A stretch of DNA of 44,034 nucleotides from AC-50 sp035640455 (GCA_035640455.1 DASQWB010000085.1:1-44034), one strand, 5' to 3'. Positions 15,183 through 24,086 are shown, counted from the stretch's first letter. Made by a program: numbers and translations. Notes: generated by a model not told the origin, from the sequence alone.

Positions 15183-16193
15183 GTGAAGCTCGGCTTCTCG
15201 ATGGGATACGCGCCGCCGGGGACGAGCCCGCTCCAGCTCGTGGTCCTAGCCGAGGAGGCCGAGCGCCTCGGCTTCGACTCGGCCTGGGCGGCCGAGGCCT
15301 GGGGGACGGACGCCGCCACCGTCCTCGCCTGGACGGGGGCGAGGACGAGCCGGATCCGCCTCGGCTCGAGCGTCATGCAGATCGCCGCGCGGACGCCGGC
15401 GGCTACCGCGATGACGGCGGCGACGCTCGACCTCCTCTCCGGCGGGAGGCTGCTGCTCGGCCTCGGCGTCTCGGGGCCGCAGGTCGTCGAGGGCTGGCAC
15501 GGCCAGCCGTTCGCGCAGCCGCTCTCGCGCGTGCGCGAGTACGTCGAGATCGTGCGCTCGGCGCTCCGGCGCGAGACGGTCGAGCACGAGGGCCGGCACT
15601 ACCGGATCCCCTACGACGGCCCCGGCGCGACGGGGCTGGGGCGGCCGCTGCGGCTCCTCGCTCGGCCGCTGCGCGCGGAGATCCCGATCTACCTCGCGGC
15701 CCTCGGTCCCCGCAGCGTCGCAGTCGCCGCCGAGATCGCGGACGGATGGCTCCCGACGTTCCTCGACCCCGACCGGCTCGAGGAGGTGTTCGGGAGCTCG
15801 CTCGCCGTCGCTCCGCCGGGGTTCGAGGTCGCGGCGACGGCGCAGCTCCTCGTCGGCGACGACGTGGCCGCGTTGCGGGACGAGCTGCGGCCGCTCTTCG
15901 CCCTCTACGTCGGCGGCATGGGTGCGCGTGAGCAAAACTTCTACAACCGCCTCGTGCGCGCCTACGGCTGGGAGCGGGAGGCGGCGGAGATCCAGGATCT
16001 CTACCTCGCGGGCCGTCGCCGCGACGCCGCCGCGGCCGTCCCGGACGAGCTCATCGACGCGGTCGCGCTCGTCGGCCCGCCGGAGCGGATTCGCGACCGG
16101 CTGCCTGCCTACGCCGAGGCGGGCGTGACGACGCTCATCTGCGCGACGCCGCAAGTCGAGGCGCTTCGCGTCATGGCCGAGCTGCTCCTCTAA
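15183..16193 (+). CDS. LLM-class F420-dependent oxidoreductase
   Basis: This 336-residue luciferase-like TIM-barrel protein begins KLGFSMGYAPPGTSPLQLVV. It has the family blocks AEEAERLGFDSAWAAEAWG, RIRLGSSVMQIAARTPAATA (the loop that holds the cofactor), TLDLLSGGRLLLGLGVSGPQ, VREYVEIVRSALRR, PIYLAALGPRSVAVAAEIAD and GWLPTF. This pattern matches actinobacterial F420-dependent reductases that pass hydride between F420 and an unknown substrate. GTG start without Shine-Dalgarno. It is divergent from the FMN-binding gene; both cofactors are flavins, so a shared redox role is possible. Confidence 0.85.
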   Translation: MKLGFSMGYAPPGTSPLQLVVLAEEAERLGFDSAWAAEAWGTDAATVLAWTGARTSRIRLGSSVMQIAARTPAATAMTAATLDLLSGGRLLLGLGVSGPQVVEGWHGQPFAQPLSRVREYVEIVRSALRRETVEHEGRHYRIPYDGPGATGLGRPLRLLARPLRAEIPIYLAALGPRSVAVAAEIADGWLPTFLDPDRLEEVFGSSLAVAPPGFEVAATAQLLVGDDVAALRDELRPLFALYVGGMGAREQNFYNRLVRAYGWEREAAEIQDLYLAGRRRDAAAAVPDELIDAVALVGPPERIRDRLPAYAEAGVTTLICATPQVEALRVMAELLL

Positions 16194-16199
16194 GCCCTT

Positions 16200-16213
16200 G
16201 TGCACTAGTGCAC
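16200..16213. promoter_or_regulatory. Perfect 14-bp palindrome GTGCACTAGTGCAC
   Basis: It begins 7 bases after the LLM stop and about 65 bases upstream of the glmU -10 box. A perfect palindrome of this length in an intergenic region is typical of an operator for a dimeric regulator. The regulator is unknown. Confidence 0.5.
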
Positions 16214-16277
16214 GAGGCATGAAAGGGACACCGAGCCCCCACCGCGCAGCCCGGCGGCCTCCGACCCGGCGAGCTTC

Positions 16278-16283
16278 TATCGT
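16278..16283 (+). promoter_or_regulatory. -10 box TATCGT of glmU
   Basis: TATCGT is followed by 6 bases and then the glmU GTG, with no Shine-Dalgarno. Leaderless transcription is inferred; no -35 consensus is seen. Confidence 0.45.
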
Positions 16284-16289
16284 TCGCAC

Positions 16290-17645
16290 GTGACGTCGAC
16301 TCGGCATGCCGCTGACGGGCGGACCGCCGCGGTCGTCATGGCCGCAGGGCTCAGCACGCGCATGCGCTCGGCGACGCCGAAGCACTTTCATCCGCTGCTC
16401 GGCCGGCCGATGGTGGACTGGGTGATCGCGGTCGCGCGCGAGCTCGGTGCCGACCCGCTCGTCGTCGTCACCTCGCCGCAGAGCGTCGACCGATTCGACG
16501 GCGTGACGGTGGCCGTCCAGGAGGAGCCGCGCGGGACGGGCGACGCGGTGGCGGCCGCGCGGAACGCACTCGACGGATTCGACGGCGACGTCTACGTCCT
16601 CTCCGGCGACACACCGCTCCTCACGGCCGAAGTGCTGACAGCCCTCCGCGACGAGCACCGGCGGGCGGCGGCCGACGCGACGCTGCTCTCGTTCGAGCCG
16701 GACACGCCGTTCCCGTACGGGCGGGTGGTGCGAGACCGCGAGTCCGGAGCCGTTCTCGAGGTGGTGGAGGAGGGCGACACGACCGAGGAGCAGCGCGCGA
16801 TTCGGGAGCTCAACTCGTCGACGTACGTCTTCCGAGCGGATGCGCTCTGGCGCGCGCTCGACCGGCTCGACGCCCGCAACGCGCAGGGAGAGCTCCAGCT
16901 GACGGACGCGATCGCCCACGTGATCGCCGACGGAGGCGCCGCTGCCGCGCACCGGTCGGAAGACCCGCGGGCGCCGATCGGCGTGAACACGCGTGCCGAC
17001 CTCGCCACTGCGGGAGCCGTCCTGCGCGCGCGGGTGAACGAGGCGCACATGCTCGCCGGGGTGACGATCGTCGACCCCGGCTCGACGTGGATCGAGGCCG
17101 ACGTCGAGCTCGAGGCCGATGCGACGATCCACCCGTTCACGGTGCTGCGAGGGCGAACCCGTGTCGCCGCCGGCGCGGAGGTCGGCCCGCACGCCGTCCT
17201 CGCCGACGCCGTCGTGGGCAATGGCGCGCTCGTGGGGCCGTTCTGCTATCTGCGGCCGGGGACGGTGCTGGAGGAGGGCGCGAAGGCCGGCGCGTTCGTC
17301 GAGATCAAGAACTCGCGGCTCGGGCGCGGCGCGAAGGTCCCGCACTCCGCCTACGTCGGCGACGCCGACGTCGGCGAGGGCGCGAACGTCGCCGCCGGCA
17401 ACATCACCGCGAACTACTCCCACTATCCCGGGCGCGAGAAGGGCCGCACGGTGATCGGGCGCAACGTCAGGACCGGCGTCGACAATGTCTTCGTTGCGCC
17501 TGTCGAGATTGGGGACGATGCTTGGGTTGCGCCGGGATCGGTCATCACAGAGGATGTCCCCCCCGGATCCCTCGCCGGGTTCCCGCCACGCCAGGTCACC
17601 AAGGAAGGCTGGGTCTATGACAAGCGCGACGACGACGCCGACTGA
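16290..17645 (+). CDS. glmU: Bifunctional N-acetylglucosamine-1-phosphate uridyltransferase / glucosamine-1-phosphate acetyltransferase
   Basis: This 451-residue protein makes UDP-N-acetylglucosamine for peptidoglycan. The N-terminal pyrophosphorylase domain has the nucleotide loop MAAGLSTRMRSATPK (residues 17-31), QEEPRGTGDAV and VLSGDTPLL. The C-terminal left-handed beta-helix (about 250-440) shows hexapeptide repeats and the acetyltransferase blocks FVEIKNSRLGRGAKVPHSAY, DADVGEGANVAAGNITANY and VFVAPVEIGDDAWVAPGS. Length is normal. It overlaps prs by 29 bases, and both probably share a transcript. Confidence 0.94.
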   Translation: MTSTRHAADGRTAAVVMAAGLSTRMRSATPKHFHPLLGRPMVDWVIAVARELGADPLVVVTSPQSVDRFDGVTVAVQEEPRGTGDAVAAARNALDGFDGDVYVLSGDTPLLTAEVLTALRDEHRRAAADATLLSFEPDTPFPYGRVVRDRESGAVLEVVEEGDTTEEQRAIRELNSSTYVFRADALWRALDRLDARNAQGELQLTDAIAHVIADGGAAAAHRSEDPRAPIGVNTRADLATAGAVLRARVNEAHMLAGVTIVDPGSTWIEADVELEADATIHPFTVLRGRTRVAAGAEVGPHAVLADAVVGNGALVGPFCYLRPGTVLEEGAKAGAFVEIKNSRLGRGAKVPHSAYVGDADVGEGANVAAGNITANYSHYPGREKGRTVIGRNVRTGVDNVFVAPVEIGDDAWVAPGSVITEDVPPGSLAGFPPRQVTKEGWVYDKRDDDAD

Positions 17646-18681
17646 GGCACGGCTGCCCGGCCTCGAGGTCGAGGCGGTCGAGCCGCAGACGAGGCCGAAC
17701 CACTGGCTCGAGCGCGGCAATCCCAAGCGTCTGATGGTGTTCTCCGGCCGTTCGCATCCCGACCTCGCGGCGCGGATCGCGGAGCACCTCGGGGTCGAGC
17801 TCGGCGAGATCGAGGTCGGCACGTTCGCGAACGGCGAGACCTACTGCCGCTACGGCGAGTCGATCCGCGGCGCGGACGTCTTCCTCGTGCAGACCGGTTG
17901 TGACCCCGTCGACCGGAACGTGATGGAGCTCTTGCTGATGATCCAGGCCGCGAAGCTGGCCTCGGCCAAGCGGATCACCGCGGTCATCCCGTGGTTCCCC
18001 TACTCGCGCCAGGACCGGAAGGCGAAGCCGCGCGAGCCGATCTCGAGCCGTCTCGTCGCCGACATGCTCCAGCTCGCCGGCGCCGACCGCGTGCTGACGA
18101 TGGACCTCCACGCCGGCCAGATCCAGGGGTTCTTCACCGTGCCCGTCGACCACATGACCGCGCTGCCGCTCTTCGCGCGCCACTTCCGCGACCTCGGCTT
18201 CCAGGGCGACGGGATCGTCTCGGTCGCGCCGGACGCGGGGCGGGCGAAGGTGGCGGTCCGCTTCGGCGAGATGCTCGAGGCCGACTTCGCGATCATGAAC
18301 AAGACGCGCCCCGCGCACGACGTCGCCGCGGTGACCGAGATCACCGGCCGCGTCCGCGACAAGATCGCGCTCGTCGGCGACGACGTGATCATGACCGGCG
18401 GCACGCTGCTCGCCGGCGCGCAGGCGCTCAGGGAGCACGGTGCGACCGCCGTGTGGGTCTTCGCGACGCACGGAATCTTCGCCGCGGGATCGCTCGAGAA
18501 GTTCGGCGAGGCCGATCTCGCGGGGATCGTCGTCACGGACACGGTGCCGGTCGACCCGATCGCGCGCCCGCAGAACATGACCGTCCTTCCGGTCGCGGGT
18601 CTCCTCGCCGAGACGATCACGAACGTCTTCTCCGACGACTCCGTCTCGGCGATCTTCGGCGGCGACACGCAGCTCTTCTAG
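17617..18681 (+). CDS. prs: Ribose-phosphate pyrophosphokinase (PRPP synthetase)
   Basis: The ATG lies inside the end of glmU behind AAGGAAGG. The 354-residue product has an extension of about 40 residues before the usual start (KRLMVFSGRSHPDLAARIAE). PRPP synthetase makes phosphoribosyl pyrophosphate from ribose-5-phosphate and ATP for nucleotide, His and Trp synthesis. Blocks seen: FANGETYCRYGESIRGADVF, QDRKAKPREPISSRLVADML, DLHAGQIQGFF, SVAPDAGRAKVAVRF and NKTRPAHD. The ribose-phosphate loop is GDDVIMTGGTL; the usual second-half aspartate (DDxIDT) is Met here. The rest of the active site looks complete. Confidence 0.92.
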   Translation: MTSATTTPTEARLPGLEVEAVEPQTRPNHWLERGNPKRLMVFSGRSHPDLAARIAEHLGVELGEIEVGTFANGETYCRYGESIRGADVFLVQTGCDPVDRNVMELLLMIQAAKLASAKRITAVIPWFPYSRQDRKAKPREPISSRLVADMLQLAGADRVLTMDLHAGQIQGFFTVPVDHMTALPLFARHFRDLGFQGDGIVSVAPDAGRAKVAVRFGEMLEADFAIMNKTRPAHDVAAVTEITGRVRDKIALVGDDVIMTGGTLLAGAQALREHGATAVWVFATHGIFAAGSLEKFGEADLAGIVVTDTVPVDPIARPQNMTVLPVAGLLAETITNVFSDDSVSAIFGGDTQLF

Positions 18682-18720
18682 GGGCTCGCGGCAACCCTCG
18701 GCTAGACTTCCGCGCCGGAA

Positions 18721-19428
18721 ATGGCGGGAGAACGGGTCAAGCTGGAGGTCAAGGAGCGCGAGAGCCGCGGCTCGCGCGAGGCTCGGCGCCTGCGCCGCCA
18801 GGGGCTCGTTCCCGGGATCCTGTACGGGCGCGGGAAGCCGCCCCATGCCTTCTGCGTCGAGCAACGCGAGCTTCGGCGTGCCCTCAGCGGCCCTGCCGGG
18901 CTACACGCGATCCTCGACGTCGTCCTCGATGGCCAGAAGACCCCGCACCACGCGATCCTGAAGGCCTACCAGCAGGATCCGCTGCGCGGCGGCGTCATCC
19001 ACGTCGACCTGCACGAGGTCCGGCTCGACCAGCCGATCCAGGCGCAGGTCGCGGTCCAGCTCGTCGGCGAGCCGCGCGGCGTCACCGAGGGCGGCGTCCT
19101 CTCGCAGGTGAACCGCGAGGTGCGGGTCGAGGGGCTGCCGATGGACATCCCGGACCACCTCGAGCTCGACGTCAGCGAGATGGGGCTCGGCGACACGATG
19201 CGGCTCGCCGACCTGCCTGCGCGTGAGGGCATCACGTACCTCGACGACCCCGAGGAGGTCGTGCTCGCGACCGTGACGGTGCCGACGCAGATCGTCGAGC
19301 CCGAGGAAGAGGAGCTTGAGGAGGGCGTCGAGGTGCCCGAGGGCGAGGAGCCTCCCGAGGGCGCGGCCGAGGCGCCTGCCGAGCCGGGCGGAGACGCGGC
19401 CGGCGAGCCCGGAACCACCGAGGGTTAA
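18721..19428 (+). CDS. rplY: 50S ribosomal protein L25 / general stress protein Ctc
   Basis: This 235-residue protein is of the long bL25 (TL5/CTC) type, which binds 5S rRNA. The N-terminal L25 domain runs RVKLEVKERESRGSREARRL, RRQGLVPGILYGRGKPP, and the C-terminal TL5 domain includes VHVDLHEVRLDQPIQAQVAV, GEPRGVTEGGVLSQVNREVR and LPMDIPDHLELDVSEM. An acidic Glu/Pro tail of about 45 residues ends it. It lies between prs and pth, a classic arrangement. A TAGACT box lies 12 bases before the ATG. Confidence 0.93.
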   Translation: MAGERVKLEVKERESRGSREARRLRRQGLVPGILYGRGKPPHAFCVEQRELRRALSGPAGLHAILDVVLDGQKTPHHAILKAYQQDPLRGGVIHVDLHEVRLDQPIQAQVAVQLVGEPRGVTEGGVLSQVNREVRVEGLPMDIPDHLELDVSEMGLGDTMRLADLPAREGITYLDDPEEVVLATVTVPTQIVEPEEEELEEGVEVPEGEEPPEGAAEAPAEPGGDAAGEPGTTEG

Positions 19429-19431
19429 TCC

Positions 19432-20025
19432 ATGCGGCTCTTCCGTCGGGGCGAGCCCGCCTCGACGCTCGACCTGCTCGTCGCGGGTCTCGGCAACCCG
19501 GGCCGCGAGTACGAGCGGACCCGCCACAACGTCGGCTGGCTTGTCGCCGACGAGCTGGCACGACGCCACGGCGGTTCCTTCCGCTCGAAATTCTCCGGCC
19601 GCCTGGCCGAAATCCGCCTCGCCGAGCAGCGCCTCGCGCTGCTCGAGCCCGAGACGTACATGAACGAGTCGGGCCGCTCCGTCGGCGCGGCGGCCCGGTT
19701 CTTCAAGGCTCCGCCGGAGCGGACGCTCCTCGTCCACGACGACGTCGACCTCGAGGAGGGACGGCTCCAGGCGCGGCTCGGCGGCGGCCTCGCCGGCCAC
19801 AACGGCCTGCGCTCGATCGCGCAGCACCTCGGCACGAACGACTTCCTGCGGCTGCGCATCGGCGTCGGCCGGCCCGGGCGGGGCGATCCGCGCTCGGTCG
19901 CCGACTACGTGCTCTCGCCGTTCGAGCCGGACGTCGACGTCGACGCGCTCGTCGCCCGGGCGGCCGACGCCGTCGAGCAGCTCGCGGCCGAAGGCCTCGA
20001 AGCGACCCAGCGCGCGGTGAACTAG
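19432..20025 (+). CDS. pth: Peptidyl-tRNA hydrolase
   Basis: The 197-residue product cleaves peptidyl-tRNA released by stalled ribosomes. It has VAGLGNPGREYERTRHNVGW with the catalytic His (residues 16-35), LLEPETYMNESGRSV, LLVHDDVDLEEGRLQ and GGGLAGHNGLRSI. It begins 4 bases after rplY ends, with a GAGGG ribosome site inside the end of rplY. A 14-residue N-terminal extension (MRLFRRGEPASTLD) precedes the usual start. Its stop overlaps the convergent SRPBCC gene by four bases. Confidence 0.94.
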   Translation: MRLFRRGEPASTLDLLVAGLGNPGREYERTRHNVGWLVADELARRHGGSFRSKFSGRLAEIRLAEQRLALLEPETYMNESGRSVGAAARFFKAPPERTLLVHDDVDLEEGRLQARLGGGLAGHNGLRSIAQHLGTNDFLRLRIGVGRPGRGDPRSVADYVLSPFEPDVDVDALVARAADAVEQLAAEGLEATQRAVN

Positions 20026-20462
20026 GCCGCCGCCGCGGCGTAGCGCCCCAGGACGGTCACCCAGCCGCTCGAGTACGAATCGCGGCGCTCCGCGCCGTTC
20101 TCGACCCGCTCGAAGCCGCGGTGCTCGAGGTCGACCCGCGTTCCCTGGCCCGCAGGTGTGAAGCGCACCTCGACCTCGGTCGGAACGCCGGTGATGTGCC
20201 ACTCGAAGGCGACCCGACGCGGCGGCTCCCAGACGAGCATCCGGCCCCAGCCGTGCTCCTCGCCGCCGGTCGTGCGCTCGTAGAGCCTGCCTCCGACCTG
20301 CCCTTCCATCACCACCGTCTCGACGGCGTCCTTGGCGATCGAGTGCGTCTCGACCGGCCACCAGTTCCCGAGCTCCTCCGTGAAGACGCGAAAGGCGTCC
20401 TCGACGCTGCGATCGACGGTGACCGAGCGGTGCACGGGCTCGATCGACGTCTGCGTGGTCAT
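20022..20462 (-). CDS. SRPBCC-family protein (AHSA1/START-like)
   Basis: This 146-residue protein has the helix-grip fold used to bind hydrophobic ligands. Diagnostic pieces are VHRSVTVDRSVEDAFRVFTE, VGGRLYERTTGGEEHGWGRM, WEPPRRVAFEWHI and TRVDLEHRGFE. Its ATG overlaps the stop of the ArsR-type regulator (ATGA), a pairing that is very common in actinobacteria: the regulator controls its own operon and the SRPBCC partner. The ligand is unknown. Confidence 0.88.
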   Translation of the reverse strand: MTTQTSIEPVHRSVTVDRSVEDAFRVFTEELGNWWPVETHSIAKDAVETVVMEGQVGGRLYERTTGGEEHGWGRMLVWEPPRRVAFEWHITGVPTEVEVRFTPAGQGTRVDLEHRGFERVENGAERRDSYSSGWVTVLGRYAAAAA

Positions 20463-20773
20463 GTCTCTCTCCCTTCGCTCTCGGCGGCCGCCTTGAAGGC
20501 GGCGAGCGCCTCGTTCCAGAACTCGTCGAAGTAGTCGCGGATCGCGGCGACGCCGTTCGGGTCGACGCGGTAGAGCCGCCGTGTCCCGTCCCTGCGCTCG
20601 GTGACGAGACCCGCATCCTTCAGCACGCGGAGGTGTTGCGAGACGGCGGGGCGGCTGACCGGGAGGTCGCGCGCGATCTCGCCGACCGGCCGCGGCCCGC
20701 CGCGTAGCCGCTCGAAGACGGCTCGGCGAGTCGGGTCGGCCAGAGCAGCCATCAGCTGTCCGTTAGCATCCAC
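20459..20773 (-). CDS. ArsR-family winged-helix transcriptional regulator
   Basis: The 104-residue protein is a typical small ArsR repressor. It has LMAALADPTRRAVFERLRGG (residues 7-26), the recognition helix block LPVSRPAVSQHLRVLKDAGL and the wing ERRDGTRRLYRVD. No cysteine cluster is present, so it is not a metal sensor of the CadC/SmtB type; it belongs to the SRPBCC-linked subgroup. It is divergent from mfd, and a perfect palindrome lies 5 bases before its start, so autoregulation is likely. Confidence 0.9.
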   Translation of the reverse strand: MDANGQLMAALADPTRRAVFERLRGGPRPVGEIARDLPVSRPAVSQHLRVLKDAGLVTERRDGTRRLYRVDPNGVAAIRDYFDEFWNEALAAFKAAAESEGRET

Positions 20774-20778
20774 TTACC

Positions 20779-20794
20779 GTAAGTCTAGACTTAC
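20779..20794. promoter_or_regulatory. ArsR operator: 16-bp perfect palindrome
   Basis: GTAAGTCTAGACTTAC is a perfect palindrome, flanked by further CTTAC/TTACAT bases, directly before the ArsR start. Its position, symmetry and AT-rich content in a GC-rich genome make it the probable binding site of the adjacent regulator. Confidence 0.75.
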
Positions 20795-20842
20795 ATGCCG
20801 GCCACCGTCAAGTCGGCGGCCCGCGACTACACTTCGCGGCCG

Positions 20843-20860
20843 CGGAACCGGCCGGTTCCG
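20843..20860. promoter_or_regulatory. 18-bp palindrome in the mfd leader
   Basis: CGGAACCGGCCGGTTCCG is perfectly self-complementary and lies between a possible -10 box TACACT (20827-20832) and the preferred mfd start at 20870. It resembles a GAAC-N6-GTTC site, but the spacer is two bases too long for the actinobacterial LexA box GAAC-N4-GTTC. Confidence 0.45.
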
Positions 20861-20869
20861 CCTTTCGTC

Positions 20870-23800
20870 ATGGACCGTCCCATCCTCCACGCCTTCGTCC
20901 GCGAGCTGCTCGGGCACGAGCGGCTCCATGCCTTCGCCGAGGCGCTGCCGGCGCGTGCCCGCGTCTCGGAGCCGGCACTCCCGCTCGTCGTGGCGGCGCT
21001 CCACGAGCGCCTGGAGCGGCCGCTCGCGATCGTCGTCCCCGAGGACGCCGATGCGCGTGACCTCGCCGAGGGCGCCGGCTGGTTCGTCGGCGAGGAGCGC
21101 GTCGCGCTCCTTCCGAGCCGGGGCGTCCGCTGGGACTCGGGGCTCGAGCCGCCGCCGCACCTCGTCGGGGAGCGCGCGCGGGCGCTCGACGTCCTCGCCG
21201 CCGGGGGCCTCGTCTGCGCGTCCGCGGCCGCGCTCGCGGAAGGGATGCCGCCGCCCGCGGCTCGGCCGGCCCCGATCCGGCTCCACGAGGTCACGGCCCA
21301 CGCCGAGCTCGCCGAGGAGCTCCCGCTGATCGGCTACGAGCGCGTCGAGCGCGTCGAGGAGCGCGGGCAGTTCGCGGTGCGCGGCGACCTGATCGACGTC
21401 TTCCCGACGACCGGCCGCGAGCCGCTCCGCATCGAGTTCTTCGGCGACGAGGTCGAGAGCGTCCGCGCCTTCTCGCCGTTCACGCAGCGGACGCTGCACC
21501 CGGTGGAAGACGCAACGATCTATCCGGCCGCCGAGCGCCGCGTCGACCTCTCGGAGCCGACCCTGCCGCAGGAGGAGCCCGTCGTCCCCGACGATCTCGT
21601 CCCGCCGCTCGGCCGCCCGCCCGACCTCGTGTGGCAGGCCGACGAGGTGCGCCGCGTCTGGGAGGAGGAGGGATACGAGCCGCAGCCGCTCGAGGGCGCG
21701 TCCGAGCTCGACCTGCTTCCCGCCGGCCAGCCGTTCGCGTTCGAGGCGCAGCGCCCGGCGCTCGCCGCGCGCGGGCTCGCGGAAGCGGAGAACGAGCTCG
21801 CGGGGTTCGTTCGCGCGGGCCAGCGCGTCGTCGTCGCGTTCCCGCACCGCGGCGAGGCGCTGCGGACGCAGAACCTGCTCCGCAGGATCGAGGCGGGGAC
21901 GCTCGAGGAGCCGGCGCTCCCCCGCGAGGCGGTCGTCCAGTTCGCGGTCGCGCCCGCGCGGCGCGGCTTCGTCTGGCGCGAGCTCGGGGTCGTCCTGCTC
22001 CCGGACACGCAGGTCTTCCGCCGCCGGGCGCGGCCTACCGACGTGCGCGTCGGCCGCGCGCTCCAGTCGTTCGCCGACCTCCGCACCGGCGACCACGTCG
22101 TCCACGAGGACCACGGCGTCGGAAAGCTGCTCGGCTTCGAGACGAAGACTGTCGCGGGGGTCACGCGCGACTACCTCTTCCTCGCCTTCCGCGGTGAGGA
22201 CCGCCTCTACGTCCCGCACGAGCAGCTCGGCAAGGTTTCGCGCTACATCGGCGCCGACGCCAAGGCGCCGACGCTCTCGAAGCTCGGCGGCAAGGCCTGG
22301 CAGCTGCTCAAGAACCGCGCGCGCGCAAGCGTCCGCGAGCTCGCGGGCGAGCTGCTCGCGCTCTACGCGCAGCGGCAGCGCGCGCCCGGGGTCACATACG
22401 AGCTCACGGACGACATGCTCGAGCAGCTCGAGGCCGAGTTTCCGTACCGCGAGACGGCAGACCAACGAGTGGCGATCGAGGCCGTCAAGGAGGACTTGGA
22501 GGCGCCGCGGCCGATGGACCGGCTCGTGTGCGGCGATGTCGGCTTCGGCAAGACCGAGGTCGCCGTCCGCGCCGCCTTCGCCGTCGCCGTGAACGGCAAG
22601 CAGACGCTGCTGCTCGCGCCGACGACGATCCTCGCCGAGCAGCACTGGAATACCTTCCGCGAGCGGTATCGCGACTTCCCGGTCGTCGTCGAAATGGTGT
22701 CGCGCTTCCGCAAGCCGGCGGAGGCGAAGCGGATCCTCGCCGACTTCGCCGCCGGCAAGGTCGACGTCCTCGTCGGCACGCACCGGATCCTGAGCCGCGA
22801 CGTGATCCCGAAGGAGCTCGGGCTCGTGATCCTCGACGAGGAGCAGCGCTTCGGCGTGGCGCAGAAGGAGCTGCTGCGCTCGCTCCGGCTCGAGGTCGAC
22901 GTGCTCGCGCTCTCGGCGACGCCGATCCCGCGCACCTTGCACATGTCGCTCTCCGGCCTGCGCGACATCTCGATCATCGAGACGCCGCCGGAGGGGCGCC
23001 GGCCGATCCGGACGACGGTCTCCGAGTACGACGAAGAGGTGGTGAAGCTCGCCCTCGAGCGCGAGCAGGCGCGCGGAGGCCAGTCCTTCTACCTCCACAA
23101 CCGGGTCGAGACGATCGAGGAGGCGGCGCTCAAGCTCCAGCAGCTCTGCCCGGGCCTGCGCCTCCTCGTCGCGCACGGCCAGATGCGCGAGCGCGAGCTC
23201 GAGGAGAAGATGCACGCCTTCCTGCGCGGCGACGCCGACGTGCTCGTCTCGACGACGATCATCGAGTCCGGGCTCGACATCCCGCAGGCGAACACGCTCG
23301 TCGTCGAGCGGGCGGACACGCTCGGCCTCGCGCAGCTCTACCAGATCCGTGGGCGCGTCGGCCGCTCCGACGTCACCGCCCACGCGTACCTCTTCTACCC
23401 GGCGGCGAGCGAGCTCTCGCCCGAGGCGCGGGCGCGGCTTGCCACCCTGGCCGACCACACCGAGCTCGGGGCCGGCTTCGCGATCGCGATGCGCGACCTC
23501 GAGATCCGCGGCGCCGGCGACCTGCTCGGCGCCGAGCAGTCGGGCCACGTCGCCGCGGTCGGCTTCGAGCTCTACGTCGAGCTCTTGAACGAGGCGGTCG
23601 CGGAGCTGTCGGGCCAGCGGCGCGCGGTCGCGCGGCCGGTGCGCGTCGATGCGCGCGTGGACGCATACGTCCCGGCCACGTACATCGCCTCCGAGGCGCT
23701 GAAGATCGACCTCCATCGCCGCCTCGCGCTGACCGAGGACGAGGACGAGCTCCGCGAGCTCCAGGCCGCGACGGAGGATCGCTTCGGGCCGCTGCCCGAG

Positions 23801-24058
23801 CCGGTCGAGAACCTCTTCGCGATCCAGGAGGCGAAGCTCAAGCTCGCGCGGCTCGGCGCCGACTACCTTGTCTTCCGCGGCGGGCGCGCGAGCGTCGGGC
23901 CGCTCGTCCTCGGCTCGGGCGAGCTCCGCGAGCTGCGAAGCCGTGTCGACACTGCGATCTACACGAGCGCCACGCGCGAGATCACGCTGCGAAACGAGGA
24001 ATTCGACGGGGCCCTGCGGCTCGTCGATGCTATACTCGGCGCGCGCCAGGCAGCGTGA
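20870..24058 (+). CDS. mfd: Transcription-repair coupling factor Mfd
   Basis: The 1062-residue protein releases RNA polymerase stalled at DNA damage and recruits UvrAB. In order: UvrB-like N-terminal region (RGDLIDVFPTTGREPLRIEF), the CarD-like polymerase-interaction domain (DLRTGDHVVHEDHGVGKLLG), the RecG-type helicase with Walker A CGDVGFGKTEVAVRAAF, Walker B LDEEQRFGV, ALSATPIPRTLHMSL and TTIIESGLDIPQANTL, QIRGRVGRSD, then the TRCF domain. The start at 20870 (DRPILHAFVRELLG) is preferred. An ATG at 20795 is in frame, but it touches the ArsR operator and would translate the presumed leader. Confidence 0.94.
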   Translation: MDRPILHAFVRELLGHERLHAFAEALPARARVSEPALPLVVAALHERLERPLAIVVPEDADARDLAEGAGWFVGEERVALLPSRGVRWDSGLEPPPHLVGERARALDVLAAGGLVCASAAALAEGMPPPAARPAPIRLHEVTAHAELAEELPLIGYERVERVEERGQFAVRGDLIDVFPTTGREPLRIEFFGDEVESVRAFSPFTQRTLHPVEDATIYPAAERRVDLSEPTLPQEEPVVPDDLVPPLGRPPDLVWQADEVRRVWEEEGYEPQPLEGASELDLLPAGQPFAFEAQRPALAARGLAEAENELAGFVRAGQRVVVAFPHRGEALRTQNLLRRIEAGTLEEPALPREAVVQFAVAPARRGFVWRELGVVLLPDTQVFRRRARPTDVRVGRALQSFADLRTGDHVVHEDHGVGKLLGFETKTVAGVTRDYLFLAFRGEDRLYVPHEQLGKVSRYIGADAKAPTLSKLGGKAWQLLKNRARASVRELAGELLALYAQRQRAPGVTYELTDDMLEQLEAEFPYRETADQRVAIEAVKEDLEAPRPMDRLVCGDVGFGKTEVAVRAAFAVAVNGKQTLLLAPTTILAEQHWNTFRERYRDFPVVVEMVSRFRKPAEAKRILADFAAGKVDVLVGTHRILSRDVIPKELGLVILDEEQRFGVAQKELLRSLRLEVDVLALSATPIPRTLHMSLSGLRDISIIETPPEGRRPIRTTVSEYDEEVVKLALEREQARGGQSFYLHNRVETIEEAALKLQQLCPGLRLLVAHGQMRERELEEKMHAFLRGDADVLVSTTIIESGLDIPQANTLVVERADTLGLAQLYQIRGRVGRSDVTAHAYLFYPAASELSPEARARLATLADHTELGAGFAIAMRDLEIRGAGDLLGAEQSGHVAAVGFELYVELLNEAVAELSGQRRAVARPVRVDARVDAYVPATYIASEALKIDLHRRLALTEDEDELRELQAATEDRFGPLPEPVENLFAIQEAKLKLARLGADYLVFRGGRASVGPLVLGSGELRELRSRVDTAIYTSATREITLRNEEFDGALRLVDAILGARQAA

Positions 24059-24086
24059 CCACACCGCTGGCCGTGGCGCTTGTTTC

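Noticed and set aside
20843..20860. Palindrome before mfd as a LexA (SOS) box
   Set aside because: The half-sites GAAC and GTTC are 6 bases apart; the actinobacterial LexA site requires 4.
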